Assembly (NCBI GenBank): GCA_027382625.1
Contig: JAJKFJ010020864.1
Coordinates: 124,001 to 188,000 of the forward strand
Length of the DNA: 64,000 bases
From: Tetmemena sp. SeJ-2015
Taxonomy: Eukaryota; Ciliophora; Spirotrichea; Sporadotrichida; Oxytrichidae
Reading direction: 5' to 3'
The notes beneath the pieces are model-generated. The model saw only the letters and a program-made list of their open reading frames with translations. It had not been told where the DNA came from and ran no database searches. This document shows positions 28,061 to 39,335 of this stretch, piece by piece. Position 1 is the first letter of the stretch; every line of letters begins with the position of its first letter. The translations under genes were made by a program, and so were the position numbers.

Positions 28061-28443
28061 TATAATCCTAATTAATAAAAAAATATAATTAAAAAATTAA
28101 TATGATACTGTTAATTACGAATAGATTATATTGGTTATTTTTTAATTATTTTTAAAAAAATAGATTTAAAAATATCTGAATTATATTTGATATACATCTT
28201 AAAGCAGGCTCATATCTTACTATATTTTGAAAACATTGAGAAACTTCAGAAATGGGATTAAATGCTCAATCATTAATTTACTAATAATTTGGCTAAAAAC
28301 TTCTTGGTTTAAATTAAAAGATTTCGTAATAAGGCACAAAAAGCAAAAAGAAATTTGCAAAATTTTAGGATATTTTAGTAGATTTTATTATGACCTATCT
28401 TATTTTATTGATAATAAGTATTTATAAGTAAATCAAGTGATTT
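28060..28443. other. AT-rich intergenic DNA
   Basis: Very A+T-rich. A 66-codon plus frame at 28227 is Lys/Ile/Asn-biased, as expected by chance in such DNA. No gene seen. Confidence 0.4.
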
Positions 28444-29611
28444 ATGAGACACAGCTAAGATCTCAATTCACTCGGTCCCAGTCTAAGCGATCGCTACATC
28501 AATCGCACTAGTTTTCTTCCGTCAACCATCACTACGACTCCTCCATCTTTAAAAGTAATTTAATTTATCAGAGACTTAGGAACAGGCTATCAATAAAGTT
28601 TTCCAGCCGCACCTAATAAAGCCAAGCTAAAATAAATTAGAAAATTTAAAATCACAGTTCTTTGAGATTCTTAAGACTTAAAAATGAACACATAAATTAA
28701 GGTTTTTAAAGAATCAAAAGCTTGTTATACAGTTAAATCATCATAAAGAATATTGGACTTTTTATTCTTATTAATATTTAAAGCATAAGAAAGAAGTGGG
28801 AAGCAGCTTCAAACAAGACTTCGGTATGAGTTCCTACCGCAGTTAAAAGCACTTGAATAATTAGCAATTTAGAAATGGACTCGTGATAGATTCATTTGGG
28901 CCACTGGCTGCGCATCAAACTCAGCACTCAGACCAACTCTGCAATTAAAGGTTCAGGCCTCCTCACAGACCTATTGAAGAGGAAAAGCACAGATCCAATC
29001 ACCACCACCACCATCATCAGGATCTAAGAACTCACAGACAGAGTGCTGAAATTGATTTGAGACACAACCCTAACAACTATTAAAAGCTCTAACTACATCT
29101 AAATCATTACGAGTAAAGACTTTTTAAAATCTATTTTTAATTCAAGTATGAATTATTAAATTTAGCAAAAGTAGGCTGGATTTTTCAGCCAGCCAATGAC
29201 TCCAAATTAAGCCAGCTAAGAGCGATTACTATTCGCACCATACCTAAATCAAAGGTTCATCTCATCATTTAATCCTAAGCAAATCTATCAACACAATTCT
29301 CCTATCAATTACAATTATTTAAATATATACGCAATCATTATTTAGTTTAAATTAGCTATAGCAAAGGCAGCTACAGGAATATCTGGCTGCAAGTCAGCAG
29401 TATTATCCTTTTAGACATCACAACTAATTTGAAATGCAGCAACATAATACAAATGTATTTAGTTATATTGCAAGCAGAGTCTTCCGAGAATTCTCTTCAT
29501 GAAGTTAGCAATATCTTTGGAAGCAATAACTTCATGAACCAAGAAGTTAGCTCTTCTCCACCTAAGCTTAAATCAATCAATAAAAATGTTGTAATTTCAT
29601 TTTATTCTTAA
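28444..29611 (+). CDS. hypothetical His/Gln-rich protein
   Basis: ATG at 28444 begins MRHSQDLNSLGPSLSDRYIN, then TTTPPSLK. After AT-rich interruptions come GSSFKQDFGMSSYRSQKHLN, HQTQHSDQLCNQRFRPPHRP, EEKHRSNHHHHHHQDLRTHR, QQRQLQEYLAASQQYYPFRH and a last block LQAESSENSLHEVSNIFGSN. Its six-His run comes from CAC/CAT repeats at about 28998-29018. Low-complexity and probably disordered; no function assigned. Exons or MDSs not fully resolved. Confidence 0.45.
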
Positions 29612-29951
29612 CAATGTTAGTTTTTATGAATGCTTTATGATATTTATTTACTAAAGAGTTGGAAAAAGTATAAACAAATTTTGATAAAAATAGAGATTTT
29701 TGCTTGAAATAATCCATAGAAATTTATTAGAATTGATTATACTCTGATTTTATATATAAATTAAAATATTGCTAAATATAATGCTTATTTTGTACTTTAT
29801 ATATGTAAATAAGCTAACTACGTTGACTCAAAACAACGATATGGATTTTTAACCCATCACTTTCGACAACAGAGGATAATTATAAACATTAATGAAATAA
29901 TTAAGAATTGAATATTGATAAGATTAAGTGCAGTTTGGGAGAAGTCCAAAA

Positions 29952-31245
29952 ATGGGTTTAGAGAACTCTCCTAGCTACGGGCAACAAACTCTAATGACTC
30001 AGCACTTCCTTCATGAGAGGGAATACGAGAAAGCCCTCCTCACTGCAAAGAACGATAAGCCAGTTGATTCTTAAATCCATATTTTAAATGTGTATGATGA
30101 CTTCAAACAAGCAGTTAAGTCTTACAGTATAAGAATATTATAATAATTATAATGCTTTTGAAGTAGTGTGCCAAGGAAAGAGAGTAATGAGCAACAGAGC
30201 AAGAATCCTAAAAGACCCGAGTAGCTTCAAGTGGAGAGGAAGATGATGACTGCAGAATGAGCAGTGGGAGCTAAACCAGTGTCCCTGATGAGAACAAACT
30301 TATCCTCAATCTCAAGAGACTAGATGCAGTGGTGCTCTCTCCCACGGGTTTCAGAGAAAGAGAGGAGAATATTTCCATATTTATTATCAGAATATCAATG
30401 ATTACTCAAACATCGATTTCAATTAGAGCAGCATCGATGATTCTGTAGTCTCTAAGCAGAATTTTAATTCCATTTTTTATAAGAATTTGATTTAGGAACT
30501 TGGAAGCGCTAAAAAGAGAAAGAGAGGAGCAAATGACAAAAAATAATTCTCAGAAAATCAAGAATCAAAGTTATTTGCAAACCTTAAGAATCGATTCTTT
30601 GGTAGCAAGGCTAGTTAGGGAGATAATTTTATTCAAACAATCTAAAATTATACTAGATTAAATAGAAATCATTTTTACAAATTAAAATTTGGATAATTTA
30701 GCAAAATAGATAAATTAATGAGTCATTTATCAATTAAAAATTAGTATAACAGGATGATATATATTTAAATAATTTTTAGTTGGCATCATTATAACTTCTA
30801 TATTCTAATCTAAATAACTAAATGGATTCTTTAAATATGTGAGGAATAAATTTAGAATAAGGGATAGGTGAAGCATGGGAAGCAAGGAAGTGGATATGGC
30901 CATTTGATGTTTGCTTAAAATAAAGGAAGCAACCCAAAAAATCGTGGTAATAATAAACTAAAGATAGTCAAATTCTCTGAGGAAGGCGCTCATGAGTCAA
31001 ACTTGATGTACCGGTCGATTATTAGCAGAGATGAGTTTGGAATTGGTAGTAGTCGAAGAGAAAGCAGTGGCTAAGGTCGGAATGGCTCAGATTAAAAGCA
31101 GCCAACAGCTCAGCATATGAGAATTAACCAGCTCTACAAAGAAGCCATGAAGGGAACTCAATCTCAATTCAACAAAAATCTTAAACAAGGATAATTTTTA
31201 AAATACTTCTTGTTCTCTTAAGCTATTTATTCTTAGAATTTCTGA
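29952..31245 (+). CDS. hypothetical protein
   Basis: ATG at 29952 gives MGLENSPSYGQQTLMTQHFL and EREYEKALLTAKNDKPVDSQ. Later blocks are VASSGEEDDDCRMSSGSQTS, NKLILNLKRLDAVVLSPTGF, GSAKKRKRGANDKKQFSENQ and, from 30873, KHGKQGSGYGHLMFAQNKGS to RINQLYKEAMKGTQSQFNKN, with TGA at 31243-31245. Between blocks lie AT-rich interruptions (for example about 30110-30160 and 30640-30870) that behave like IESs or introns. KKRKRG could be a nuclear-localisation signal. No domain recognised. Confidence 0.5.
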
Positions 31246-31514
31246 TTTTCTGTAAATTATATCTTATCATTAAAACTAAAGCTTTCAAGTTTTTAAACTT
31301 AATGAAGAGTTTAATAATCGAAATGCCAGATATAACTCGATCGTATTGCTTCTCAAGCTTTCATATTAACAATATTTTTGTGGAAGGAATTAGTTGAGAA
31401 TTGTGTTTTCTTAAGCTATAAAGAAAACAGATAAAAGCAAAAAATAATAATTTCACTATTTTGAAATTTTTTTATTTAGAAAATTCATAAAAAATTAATT
31501 AGATTTGCAGATAG

Positions 31515-31887
31515 ATGTCTAAAAGTGAATTTACTTGTCCCGATGTAACAAACACCTCTTCCCTCTCTTCTTTTTAATTTGATGAATTTTAGATTTATAA
31601 TTAAATTATTTATTAATTTAAATAGATTTATAAGGAGAGCGATAGGTTAACTCAATTATAATTCAAAAGGCGAGGTCTTTCAAGTTTATCATTTATACAA
31701 TTAGTTTGATGATGAAACTACTTACAGCTTTAAGAATAAGGAAATTACCCAAAAGCTTCCTCAGCAAAAGCAAAGTGCAAACAAACTCTAAGAAATCATG
31801 GACAAATTAAAAAATATATCATTTGATGGATTTTTAAATATTAAATTCTCCTGCATGAGTTGCAACTGTGAAGTTGCAGAAGAGTGA
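31515..31887 (+). CDS. small hypothetical protein ending in a CxxCxC motif
   Basis: ATG at 31515 starts MSKSEFTCPDVTNTSSLSSF. After an AT-rich interruption (about 31580-31660) the frame reads NSKGEVFQVYHLYNQFDDET, KLPQQKQSANKLQEIMDKLK and NISFDGFLNIKFSCMSCNCE, ending VAEE at TGA 31885-31887. The CMSCNC motif and conserved-looking C-terminus suggest a real small protein; family unknown. Confidence 0.5.
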
Positions 31888-32653
31888 CTTTCAAAAGCTT
31901 CAAATAAATCAACTAAATTAATGTTTAAACATAATTATCGGATTTAACAAATTCTTTCTCAAGGAAAAATAAAATTTATTCTTAGCTATTGCTACTTCCA
32001 TTAGCATTTATGTGTTAGTACAAGAAATCATCGAGAAGGTAAAGCATTTTTTAGCTTAATCTACCATGATATTTGATAGTGGGGGGAAAATGGATAAATA
32101 ATTAATATGATCCAACCCAGCCAGTTTAAACTCTTTGAGCTTCTTCGCTTAAGTAAGCTAAGACTAAAACACTTCTTCATGATATAGCTAAACCTATGGC
32201 ATTAAAATATATGAGAATTGTGCTTGAAAATTCCTTTATTTTAGAAAAAGTTTTTAATTATACAAAATTGCAAAAGTTTTATTTGTGGAATAATTAAAAA
32301 CAGGTATAGAATAAGAGTGAGAAGTCAAGGCACTTAACGAGAAAATTCAATACTGCCTTGACAATAAAAAATCGCCTTTTTTCAATCTCCATCATATTTA
32401 ACCTCCTACTTTAATAGCAACTAAACAATTTTTTATATACTGAGTAACCCAATCAATTAAGCTATCTTATTTATGAATCCATAAATCAAGTTATTTTTAA
32501 TTTTTCTAAAATTTTTTTTTTAAATTAATATCATAGATCCTTATTCCTAAGCCTTAAATTAAAACTATGGTATCAGTTACTTTTTATCGATTGATCTACT
32601 GTAGAATAGTAGATTGCGAGTTAACATAAGTAAATTTGTTATCTTTCATTAAA
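31888..32653. other. AT-rich intergenic DNA
   Basis: No coherent frame. It lies upstream of SKP1 and should include its promoter, but no motif is recognised. Confidence 0.4.
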
Positions 32654-33299
32654 ATGAATTCAGAGCTTTAGAACATAAAAATAAGAGCGAAGGGAGATAA
32701 AGTATTGACAGTTGAAGCCAGACTCGCCTTACAAGCTAATTTAATAAGATCCATGCTCGAAGACAGAGCAGATTATTTCAGCTCAGAGGGAGAGTAAGAG
32801 CCTATTCCACTACTATAATTCGAGGAGCACTTCTCTTAAAATAAACAAATTTAATTAGTTTAAAAATTAAAAGCGTTTGAGTTCATTAAGCATGAATGTG
32901 AAGTTGAGCAACTACCTGAATTGCCACGCCCTTTGCCAACTGAAAGATTGAATGACTCTATGCCAGCTTGGTTTGCTGATTTCATTGAAAAAGTTGCAGA
33001 AGGGCCTTTACAAACAGAGTTATCTTATAAATCATTGTTATATACGATAACAGGTTTGGAATAAGTGTATGATTTAATAGCAGTGGCAAATTACTTGGAC
33101 ATACCTGGATTAGTGGAATTGGGCTGCGCGAAGGTGGGATCTCTAATGAAGAATAAAACCATTCCTGAGCTGCGAAAGATGTTCAACATAACTAATGACT
33201 TCACTCCTGAAGAAGAGAGGACTATCCTTGAGGGAAATGTTTTATTTTATAAAGGCAGATATATGGGGTGAGGAAGATGATGAAGGAGACCAGGATTGA
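32654..33299 (+). CDS. SKP1: SKP1-like SCF ubiquitin-ligase adaptor
   Basis: ATG 32654 to TGA 33297-33299. Human SKP1 bridges cullin-1 and F-box proteins. The N-terminal BTB/POZ part reads SELQNIKIRAKGDKVLTVEA, then IRSMLEDRADYFSSEGEQEP and IPLLQF. The C-terminal part is highly conserved: QVYDLIAVANYLDIPGLVEL, GCAKVGSLMKNKTIPELRKM and FNITNDFTPEEERTILEGN, ending IWGEEDDEGDQD in place of the usual ENxWxEE tail. The tail is reached only by removing about 22 nt after GGAAAT (33239-33260). In-frame insertions at about 32828-32865 and 33000-33060 are probably IESs, since the family is shorter there. It diverges from the gene at 33410-34041 only in strand; their 3' ends are about 110 bp apart (convergent). 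Confidence 0.88.
33239..33260 (+). other. about 22-nt IES near the 3' end of SKP1, pointer AT
   Basis: Removing this AT-rich piece joins ILEGN to IWGEEDDEGDQD and the TGA at 33297. The direct repeat is only AT. A GT-AG intron of 20 nt at the same place would miss the frame. Exact ends may shift by a base or two. Confidence 0.5.
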
Positions 33300-33409
33300 G
33301 TTTTAAAATTTGTGAAAATAGACATTAATCAGTTAAAATAAATGCCATTTGAATCTCAAATAATCTAATTCGATATCTTCTATCAACATTCCTAATAGTT
33401 GCTGCTGAA

Positions 33410-34041
33410 TCAGAGTTCTTCTTGTGCCTTTTCTGCGCCTTGGTTAGTTTATTCATGCTTAGGGGCTTTGTGAGGGACTCCAAATGCCTTCTTGAGTTTG
33501 ACCTCTGCATTTTTCTTGTCGAATGAGTAACTCTCATCTCTCTCAACTCCTAATTGGGCGAGAAGCTTTCTGAGTGCTTGGATATCAAAGCGACCCACTC
33601 TGATTGTGTCTACAACTTTTTCATTCTTGGATAGCTCAAGTCTGGGAGCACCCTCTATAAACATTTGTTAATACATCGCATTAGTGCAAAGAGGATAGAT
33701 ATAATTAATTGTAAGTAGGGAAAGACTTCTTACCTGATAGGAAAATGTCTAGGCCTGGGTACTTGCCACCATCTTCATCAAGGAAGTACTTAATCTATAA
33801 TAGTGTTTAGTTATTGTAAGGCTAAAATTGAGTGCACGTGTCATTTTTGTGATGATGATAGTAGAAGGATATGAGTGATTATACTTACATCTGGCATTTT
33901 ATCTAGTGAGCAGTCTTTCTGCAGTCTCATTACTACTCTGTCGAAGCTGAAGTTTGAGAGTTCTCCATCAGTGTCATCGATGTGGGTTGCTTGAGCTAGG
34001 TTAGAGCTGAGGATTGATATTGATGCCATTCCAATCACCAT
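33410..34041 (-). CDS. SELENOM/SEP15-like thioredoxin-fold protein lacking the redox motif
   Basis: ATG at 34039-34041 gives MVIGMASISILSSNLAQATH, a possible signal peptide. Next comes LQKDCSLDKMPD, an intron (GTAAGTATAATC to ATTATAG), IKYFLDEDGGKYPGLDIFLS, a second intron (GTAAGAAG to TTTATAG), and EGAPRLELSKNEKVVDTIRV then FDIQALRKLLAQLGVE. YPGL, EGAPRLEL and the terminal helix match the SEP15/SELENOM fold (ER oxidoreductases). In those proteins CxU or CxxU/CxxC precedes the xPxVKxF strand; here only DCSL is present, so no CxxC is visible. The stop is TGA 33410-33412, giving a C-terminus KAQEEL reminiscent of a KDEL-type retrieval signal (inference). Confidence 0.75.
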
Positions 34042-34307
34042 AGATAAAAGAGTTGCTTAAAATAACTCATTAAGATATATTAGATTGATCCAACTTATCA
34101 TATATTTAAGCTTTCATTTTGAAGTAGTTTGTCAAAAGATTTTGAGAAATTTCTATTTTATTACTGCACAATAATTATAATAAATCAAGATTCTACAGTA
34201 GTTCCTTACAGCAGCAATATTATTGTTCCATCTCTTCTAATGAAATAAGTGACAATTGTTTCTCATGCAATAAATAAGGAGAATAAATTAATATAGGCAA
34301 AATAAAA

Positions 34308-36731
34308 ATGAATTAAACTAAAAAGGGGATCACCTAAAAAGACAACTAATTACCTGCAAAGCAAACTACAGCAGCATCAAATACAAAAATTTAATAATCC
34401 ACAAAAGATGCAAGCAAAACCTAGAACAAGTCTTCCCAAAACATTAAAACAATAGGTGCTTAGAAAAATACAAGCAACTAAGAGAAGGGTGTGAAACAGT
34501 AGCAAAGTGTATCTTCTTAAAATGTGAAGTAGGGTAAAAATCTCAACAGAGATATTAACTAATCTGCTGCTTCGAGAACTTCAAGCCAAAGACAGTCGGG
34601 AAGATAGTCAGTTGCTTCTACTCAAAAATAAATTAACACCCAAGTTTAGGCAAAGAACTCACAAAGCTCATTCGCACAGGCAGCTTTGAAGGCAAGAAAT
34701 AACCAAGATGCAACCTCAAATATGAAATCATTTATTCGTTATTTTTCTCTCTAAAATTAAGACTAAGAAACAAAGAATTAAGGTTAAATCTAGTAGCATG
34801 ATCTTTAATAGTTGACTCAAGAAAATATGGCTGTAAATAGGGTGAGTGAAGCTGAATAAGACTAAGAAGATATTTAAATAGAGTTATTTTATTTAATGAA
34901 AGAGCATCAATAAGAATAAGATTCTTAAGTAATGGAGGATGATTTTCTATAGCTTGAGTAGCAAGTTCTGCAAGAATCTGAAAAGAATGAAAGTGATGTT
35001 GCAAGATCAGAAGTAGACTTATTTTATATTAAGACTAGAATGGCATTTAAGAGTCTGATAATGGACCATAAAATGATGATGAAGAACATTAAAATAATTA
35101 CGTATTATAAGAAGAGATCAAAGCTTCTCATAAAGTTATCGAGCAGCAAGAATATTTTTCTTCTCTAAATTTATTTATTAGTCTTATCATAAATATGACC
35201 AGTAAGAAATTGAAAACGTATCCCATGTATGCTCTGTATCACACGCAGACATTGCAATCTAAGAACTAGAGATTTAAGAAGCCCCTAATCTCAATCTATA
35301 AGAAAGTTAGGACGATTTGCAGGAAAACGAATTAGGGGAGTAAGTTGATGATGGGTCAAACCATACTTCAGACACAGAAGAAAACAACACCCTCTCCAAA
35401 AGTCAAAGATTGAATAATAAGGTCACCTCAACTCGAAATAGGAAGTTATCCCAGGTTGATGAAGAGGAGAAGATTAATATTCAGCATCATGCGAATCATG
35501 AAAACCAATCAGATCAAAGAAGCTCACAAACTCAAAAAAATCAGAATGCAGTCATTTATAGAGAAAGTGAGGAGGAAGAGGAAGAGGAAGAAAAAGTTTA
35601 GAGTTCCAAGAGAGGATCTCAAAAGAAAGTAAATGCTAATCATTAAAGCAGTTAAGATAAATCAACTCATAGAAAGAATCATTAGAATTAAAATAAAGCA
35701 AATACTAAGGATTCAAAAAATAATATTGAGGTTTTATTAAGTGACAAGCAATAACAGAAGCTTAGATAAGAGAATAGCTTAGATTTAGGAGGAGATTAAT
35801 CCGTTCAAAGCAAAAGATAGAGTGAAAAGTAAAAGCGTTCTTCTCAATAAGATAACTAGGGGAGAGAATAAATTAGATCAGATAAAGATAGAAGCAGAAA
35901 AGAGAAGCATCGTAAGGGTAAAGAAACAAAAAATGGAGTTGATTCTTCCTCATCCTCTATCAGATAATAGTAAACTCAGTCTGCTACAGAATAATAAAAT
36001 CTGCAATACCAATAATAATTGCTCATGCTTTAGAGAATGGGATATCAAATCCCAGGGATAGGCCAACAGTTGATGAAATCTTACTTTATTTATTGATGGG
36101 TATGAGCGGATAATTTTAAGGAAATTCCTAGAATATGCCAGGAATGAACCCATTTATGGGCTAGTAATCTCAATTTGCCTCTCCTTTTTATCCGTAAGGT
36201 ATGATGAATCCTTACTTGAATCAATAAATGATGAATCAGTTCCTTATATCTTAGAATTTTCAAGGAGTGACAAACTTTAACCTGCCAACCACATAGACAT
36301 AAGAATAACTTCAAGCAGAGAAGGACAAACAAATTGAAGACTACATTAAGTTGCTATAGACTACTGGAGCAATGCCACCTTAAATATCTGACTAACTTGT
36401 GCAGTAGGATTAATTAAAGAAGATGATTGCAGAGTTTGAAGCTGAGAATAAGTTGATATAATAGGAGCTTGTAAAGACCGAGTAAGAGATGAATCAACTT
36501 TCTGTTTCCAATCTACTCCCAGATGATATCGGCCAAGGCTAAAAGTAGAAGCGAAGAAATGAATTGCAGATTGTTAAAATGCAGAGTCAGCAGCACAACT
36601 AAAGTGAGATAGAGGCTTAAATTTAGAAAGGTTAGATGCTCTAGAATTAAGATCAATAGACCACTAATGTATTTAACAAAAGAAAATTAGATGAATTTAA
36701 AGTGATTGTAATATTTATACAAAAGCTCTGA
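34308..36731 (+). CDS. very Gln-rich, disordered protein
   Basis: ATG at 34308 opens a frame with an extreme density of TAA/TAG glutamine codons: MNQTKKGITQKDNQLPAKQT, GVKQQQSVSSQNVKQGKNLN and AASRTSSQRQSGRQSVASTQ. Acidic blocks follow (NGPQNDDEEHQNNYVLQEEI; YRESEEEEEEEEKVQSSKRG), then basic repeats (DKDRSREEK-like) and a Met/Gln/Asn/Phe-rich segment MGMSGQFQGNSQNMPGMNPF and QQSQFASPFYPQGMMNPYLN, prion-like in composition. A coiled coil (KKMIAEFEAENKLIQQELVK) ends the protein at TGA 36729-36731. IES-like interruptions occur at about 35160-35215 and 36060-36100. No family recognised; such proteins often sit in RNP granules (inference). Confidence 0.55.
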
Positions 36732-36859
36732 TTAGATAGATCCTCGAGTGAGAGAAGATCTCCTAACAAAAGGTGAAAACAATATAGAAGATTCTTAAGA
36801 GTAGAACAATCTTAAATATGTGTTGAAATGAAATATTTTTGCTTCTTTAAATCATTTTC

Positions 36860-39290
36860 AGTAGATTGACTCTGCTATAGACTCTGCTGTTATTGCTCCA
36901 AACGATCGCCCTGATAATTATTCAGTATCCTCTAATTAAAACAGAGAGCTACTGCAAGTGAGGAACCCTTCTTAAAATACTGCTACAATTCAAAATAAGT
37001 AGGAGGATGATGAGGAGGATGATCCTTATTTGAAACAAATAGCACTATTGGCTGCAAAATTAATTTACTTTTCTTAACAAAAAAATTTATTTGATTAAAG
37101 AAAACCTTTCCTATTAAGTTTTTTTGTTTTTTTTAATTTTAAAGATAAACAATTAAAAATCAATTTGAAAAGAATATTTCTTAATCAATTCTAACCCTTT
37201 TAAATATGGAAGGGGGGAATTAAAAAAGAATTTAAGATTGATGCTATAGTGAGAATTAAGTAAAAATTATGAATAAGGAAGATTCTTAAATAGTAGTCCG
37301 AGAAGCTATGAAGAAGGAAATCTAGATGAGGAGAAAGAGGGTTGAAGAACTGGAAGTTAAGGAGAAATAAGTTTTGATATAGACTGAGAAGGCCATATTC
37401 GAAAGTGAAGAGACTGCCAAGTAATTGAAGGATGTTGATGAGGATTTGTTTGAACTTAGAGAAAGCAATGAAATGCTCAAATCTTACAAGTGTGGAAAAT
37501 ATTATCATTATCTTTTTAATCTTAGATCGATAGGTAAAGAAATGAACTTGAGGGATTAAATAGCAGTTAAGATTCTCGCAAGATGAATCTAAGTTCAGAG
37601 CAGGAGAAACTACTTCAGTTTGAGAGGCAGATTTTTAAAGCCAAAAGTCATTTGGAAAAGGCGCAAGAAGAAAGAAATGAAGTTAAAACTGAAGTATCCT
37701 ATGCCAAAGCATCTTTAGAAAAGCAAGAACAAGCCCTTGAAAAACTCAAACTGCTCGTTTAAAAGGCTTAACAGGAATCTAAAATGATTGGATCTAAAAA
37801 TTAACTGAATGATGGTGATGATGAAGAGTCTCCTTTTGAATCTTAGTATATATATATTATACTTGCTTTTTAATCTGTGAGACCTGAACCAAAATTATTT
37901 TATAAATTGAGAAACTTAGATCAAAAGAATAGAGAAAGATCTACTTAAGATGGAACTTTAAAAGATCAAGAGTAAAGAAAGAAAAAATCGATAAAGAAGG
38001 TAATCGATATCGACATAACTGTGGATAATTAATTGAATTCACGAATAATAAATAGCACTATTAATTCAAACCAAATGAAGCAAATTTTTTCGTAACCAGA
38101 GCCCGTTTAAGATTTGTCGTAGAGAAATAGAAAAAGAGATGATTTTTAAGACTAGTCGTTCTAAGAAAACAAAAGAAGCAGATAAGCTGAGAGGAGAGAT
38201 CAAGCTAATCTGATCTCATATGAAAGCTAAGAAAGCAATTAAGTATGATTTATATATCAGATCCATTGTTTAATATATTTGGATTGGAAATTTTCCTTTA
38301 TTATAATAATGCTTTATTTCCTTCATAATTAAAACATATATGATTTTTTGTTAAAGCAAGAGAAGAACTTAATCTTCAGATAATAGATAAAATCTGGAAG
38401 CTAGATCATTCAATCAGTTTGATGAAAAAAGATTAAGCAATAGGCTGAAGGAAATTAATGCTTTGAATAGTTCGAACATCAAAACTATATTGTTTGACCT
38501 CGCTGGAGACAATAATGGTTCTAACAACTTCAGCAGTTCAATTACCGGTCAGAAGAGAAGAGGAGCTGTGAATCTTCAATCTTAATAGAGTAATTATGGG
38601 GCAGGCCTGAGTACTTCCGTTAATAGATCCAATTAAAGTCAGAGGAAGACTGAGTTCTTTGACTAAAACAATTCCTCTTAGGGCATTATTAAACTAATTA
38701 TATTTGGATAATTATTTTGAGCAGGCTCTCATTGGCTCAAAAATACTTGCCAGAGACGAGTCAAAGAAACTCAAAAATTAACAACGGAAGGAGATAGTTT
38801 GACTAAGAGATGGATTATTTGGGTAAAAGCAATACTGTCACCTTTAGCAATTTGGACTATAAAAGGGACAGCTTTGAGCCAAATAGGAAACTAGAAACCA
38901 CAAATGCAAGGTAGAAATATATTTGCTAATAGTTTTTTTGTTCTCATAAATTACAAAGCGATTAAATTTAAAGCCAAAAAGGGAATAATTATCATGAATA
39001 AGTGAGGTAGCTAAGAGATTAGCTAAATGATTTTAACAAGCAAAGAGAGCGAGTTAATTAATTGCTTAATAAAGCAAGTGACAAAACAAGAACGAGGGAA
39101 GAAGAAAGAAACAAAAGAAACTAGTTAGAAGGACGAGCTTACTCATATTGGAAAGCAAGTATGCGACATCAAATTAACTCTTAAGAAATTAGAGACAGAG
39201 AAAAACTAGTCTAATCTTTGAAATTAAATTTTACAAATCATCTTTACAAAGTTATCTTCAGATTTCTTCTATAAAGCTTATTCTTATAAT
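36860..39290 (+). CDS. long coiled-coil protein
   Basis: Blocks in order: QIDSAIDSAVIAPNDRPDNY, QNKQEDDEEDDPYLKQIALL, a coiled coil EEDSQIVVREAMKKE-type region (AMKKEIQMRRKRVEELEVKE; TAKQLKDVDEDLFELRESNE), QEKLLQFERQIFKAKSHLEK, KASLEKQEQALEKLKLLVQK, a disordered region (RNLDQKNRERSTQDGTLKDQ; RSFNQFDEKRLSNRLKEINA; INSQEIRDREK), and C-terminal helices QLNDFNKQRERVNQLLNKAS and REEERNKRNQLEGRAYSYWK. At least five AT-rich interruptions (for example 37070-37250, 37490-37540, 38250-38360) look like IESs. No family assigned; structural or cytoskeletal role is a guess. Confidence 0.5.
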
Positions 39291-39335
39291 TATTGGGCGA
39301 TAAATTTAGTAGATAATTTTAAGTGATTGCAATTT

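Noticed and set aside
29000..29020. CAC/CAT run as a regulatory or satellite repeat
   Set aside because: It lies in an open coding frame and encodes a His run.
34320..34330. AAAAGGGG as a telomere remnant (G4T4-type)
   Set aside because: Only a single unit with no repeat; no C4A4/G4T4 array was seen anywhere in the window, as expected for internal germline DNA.
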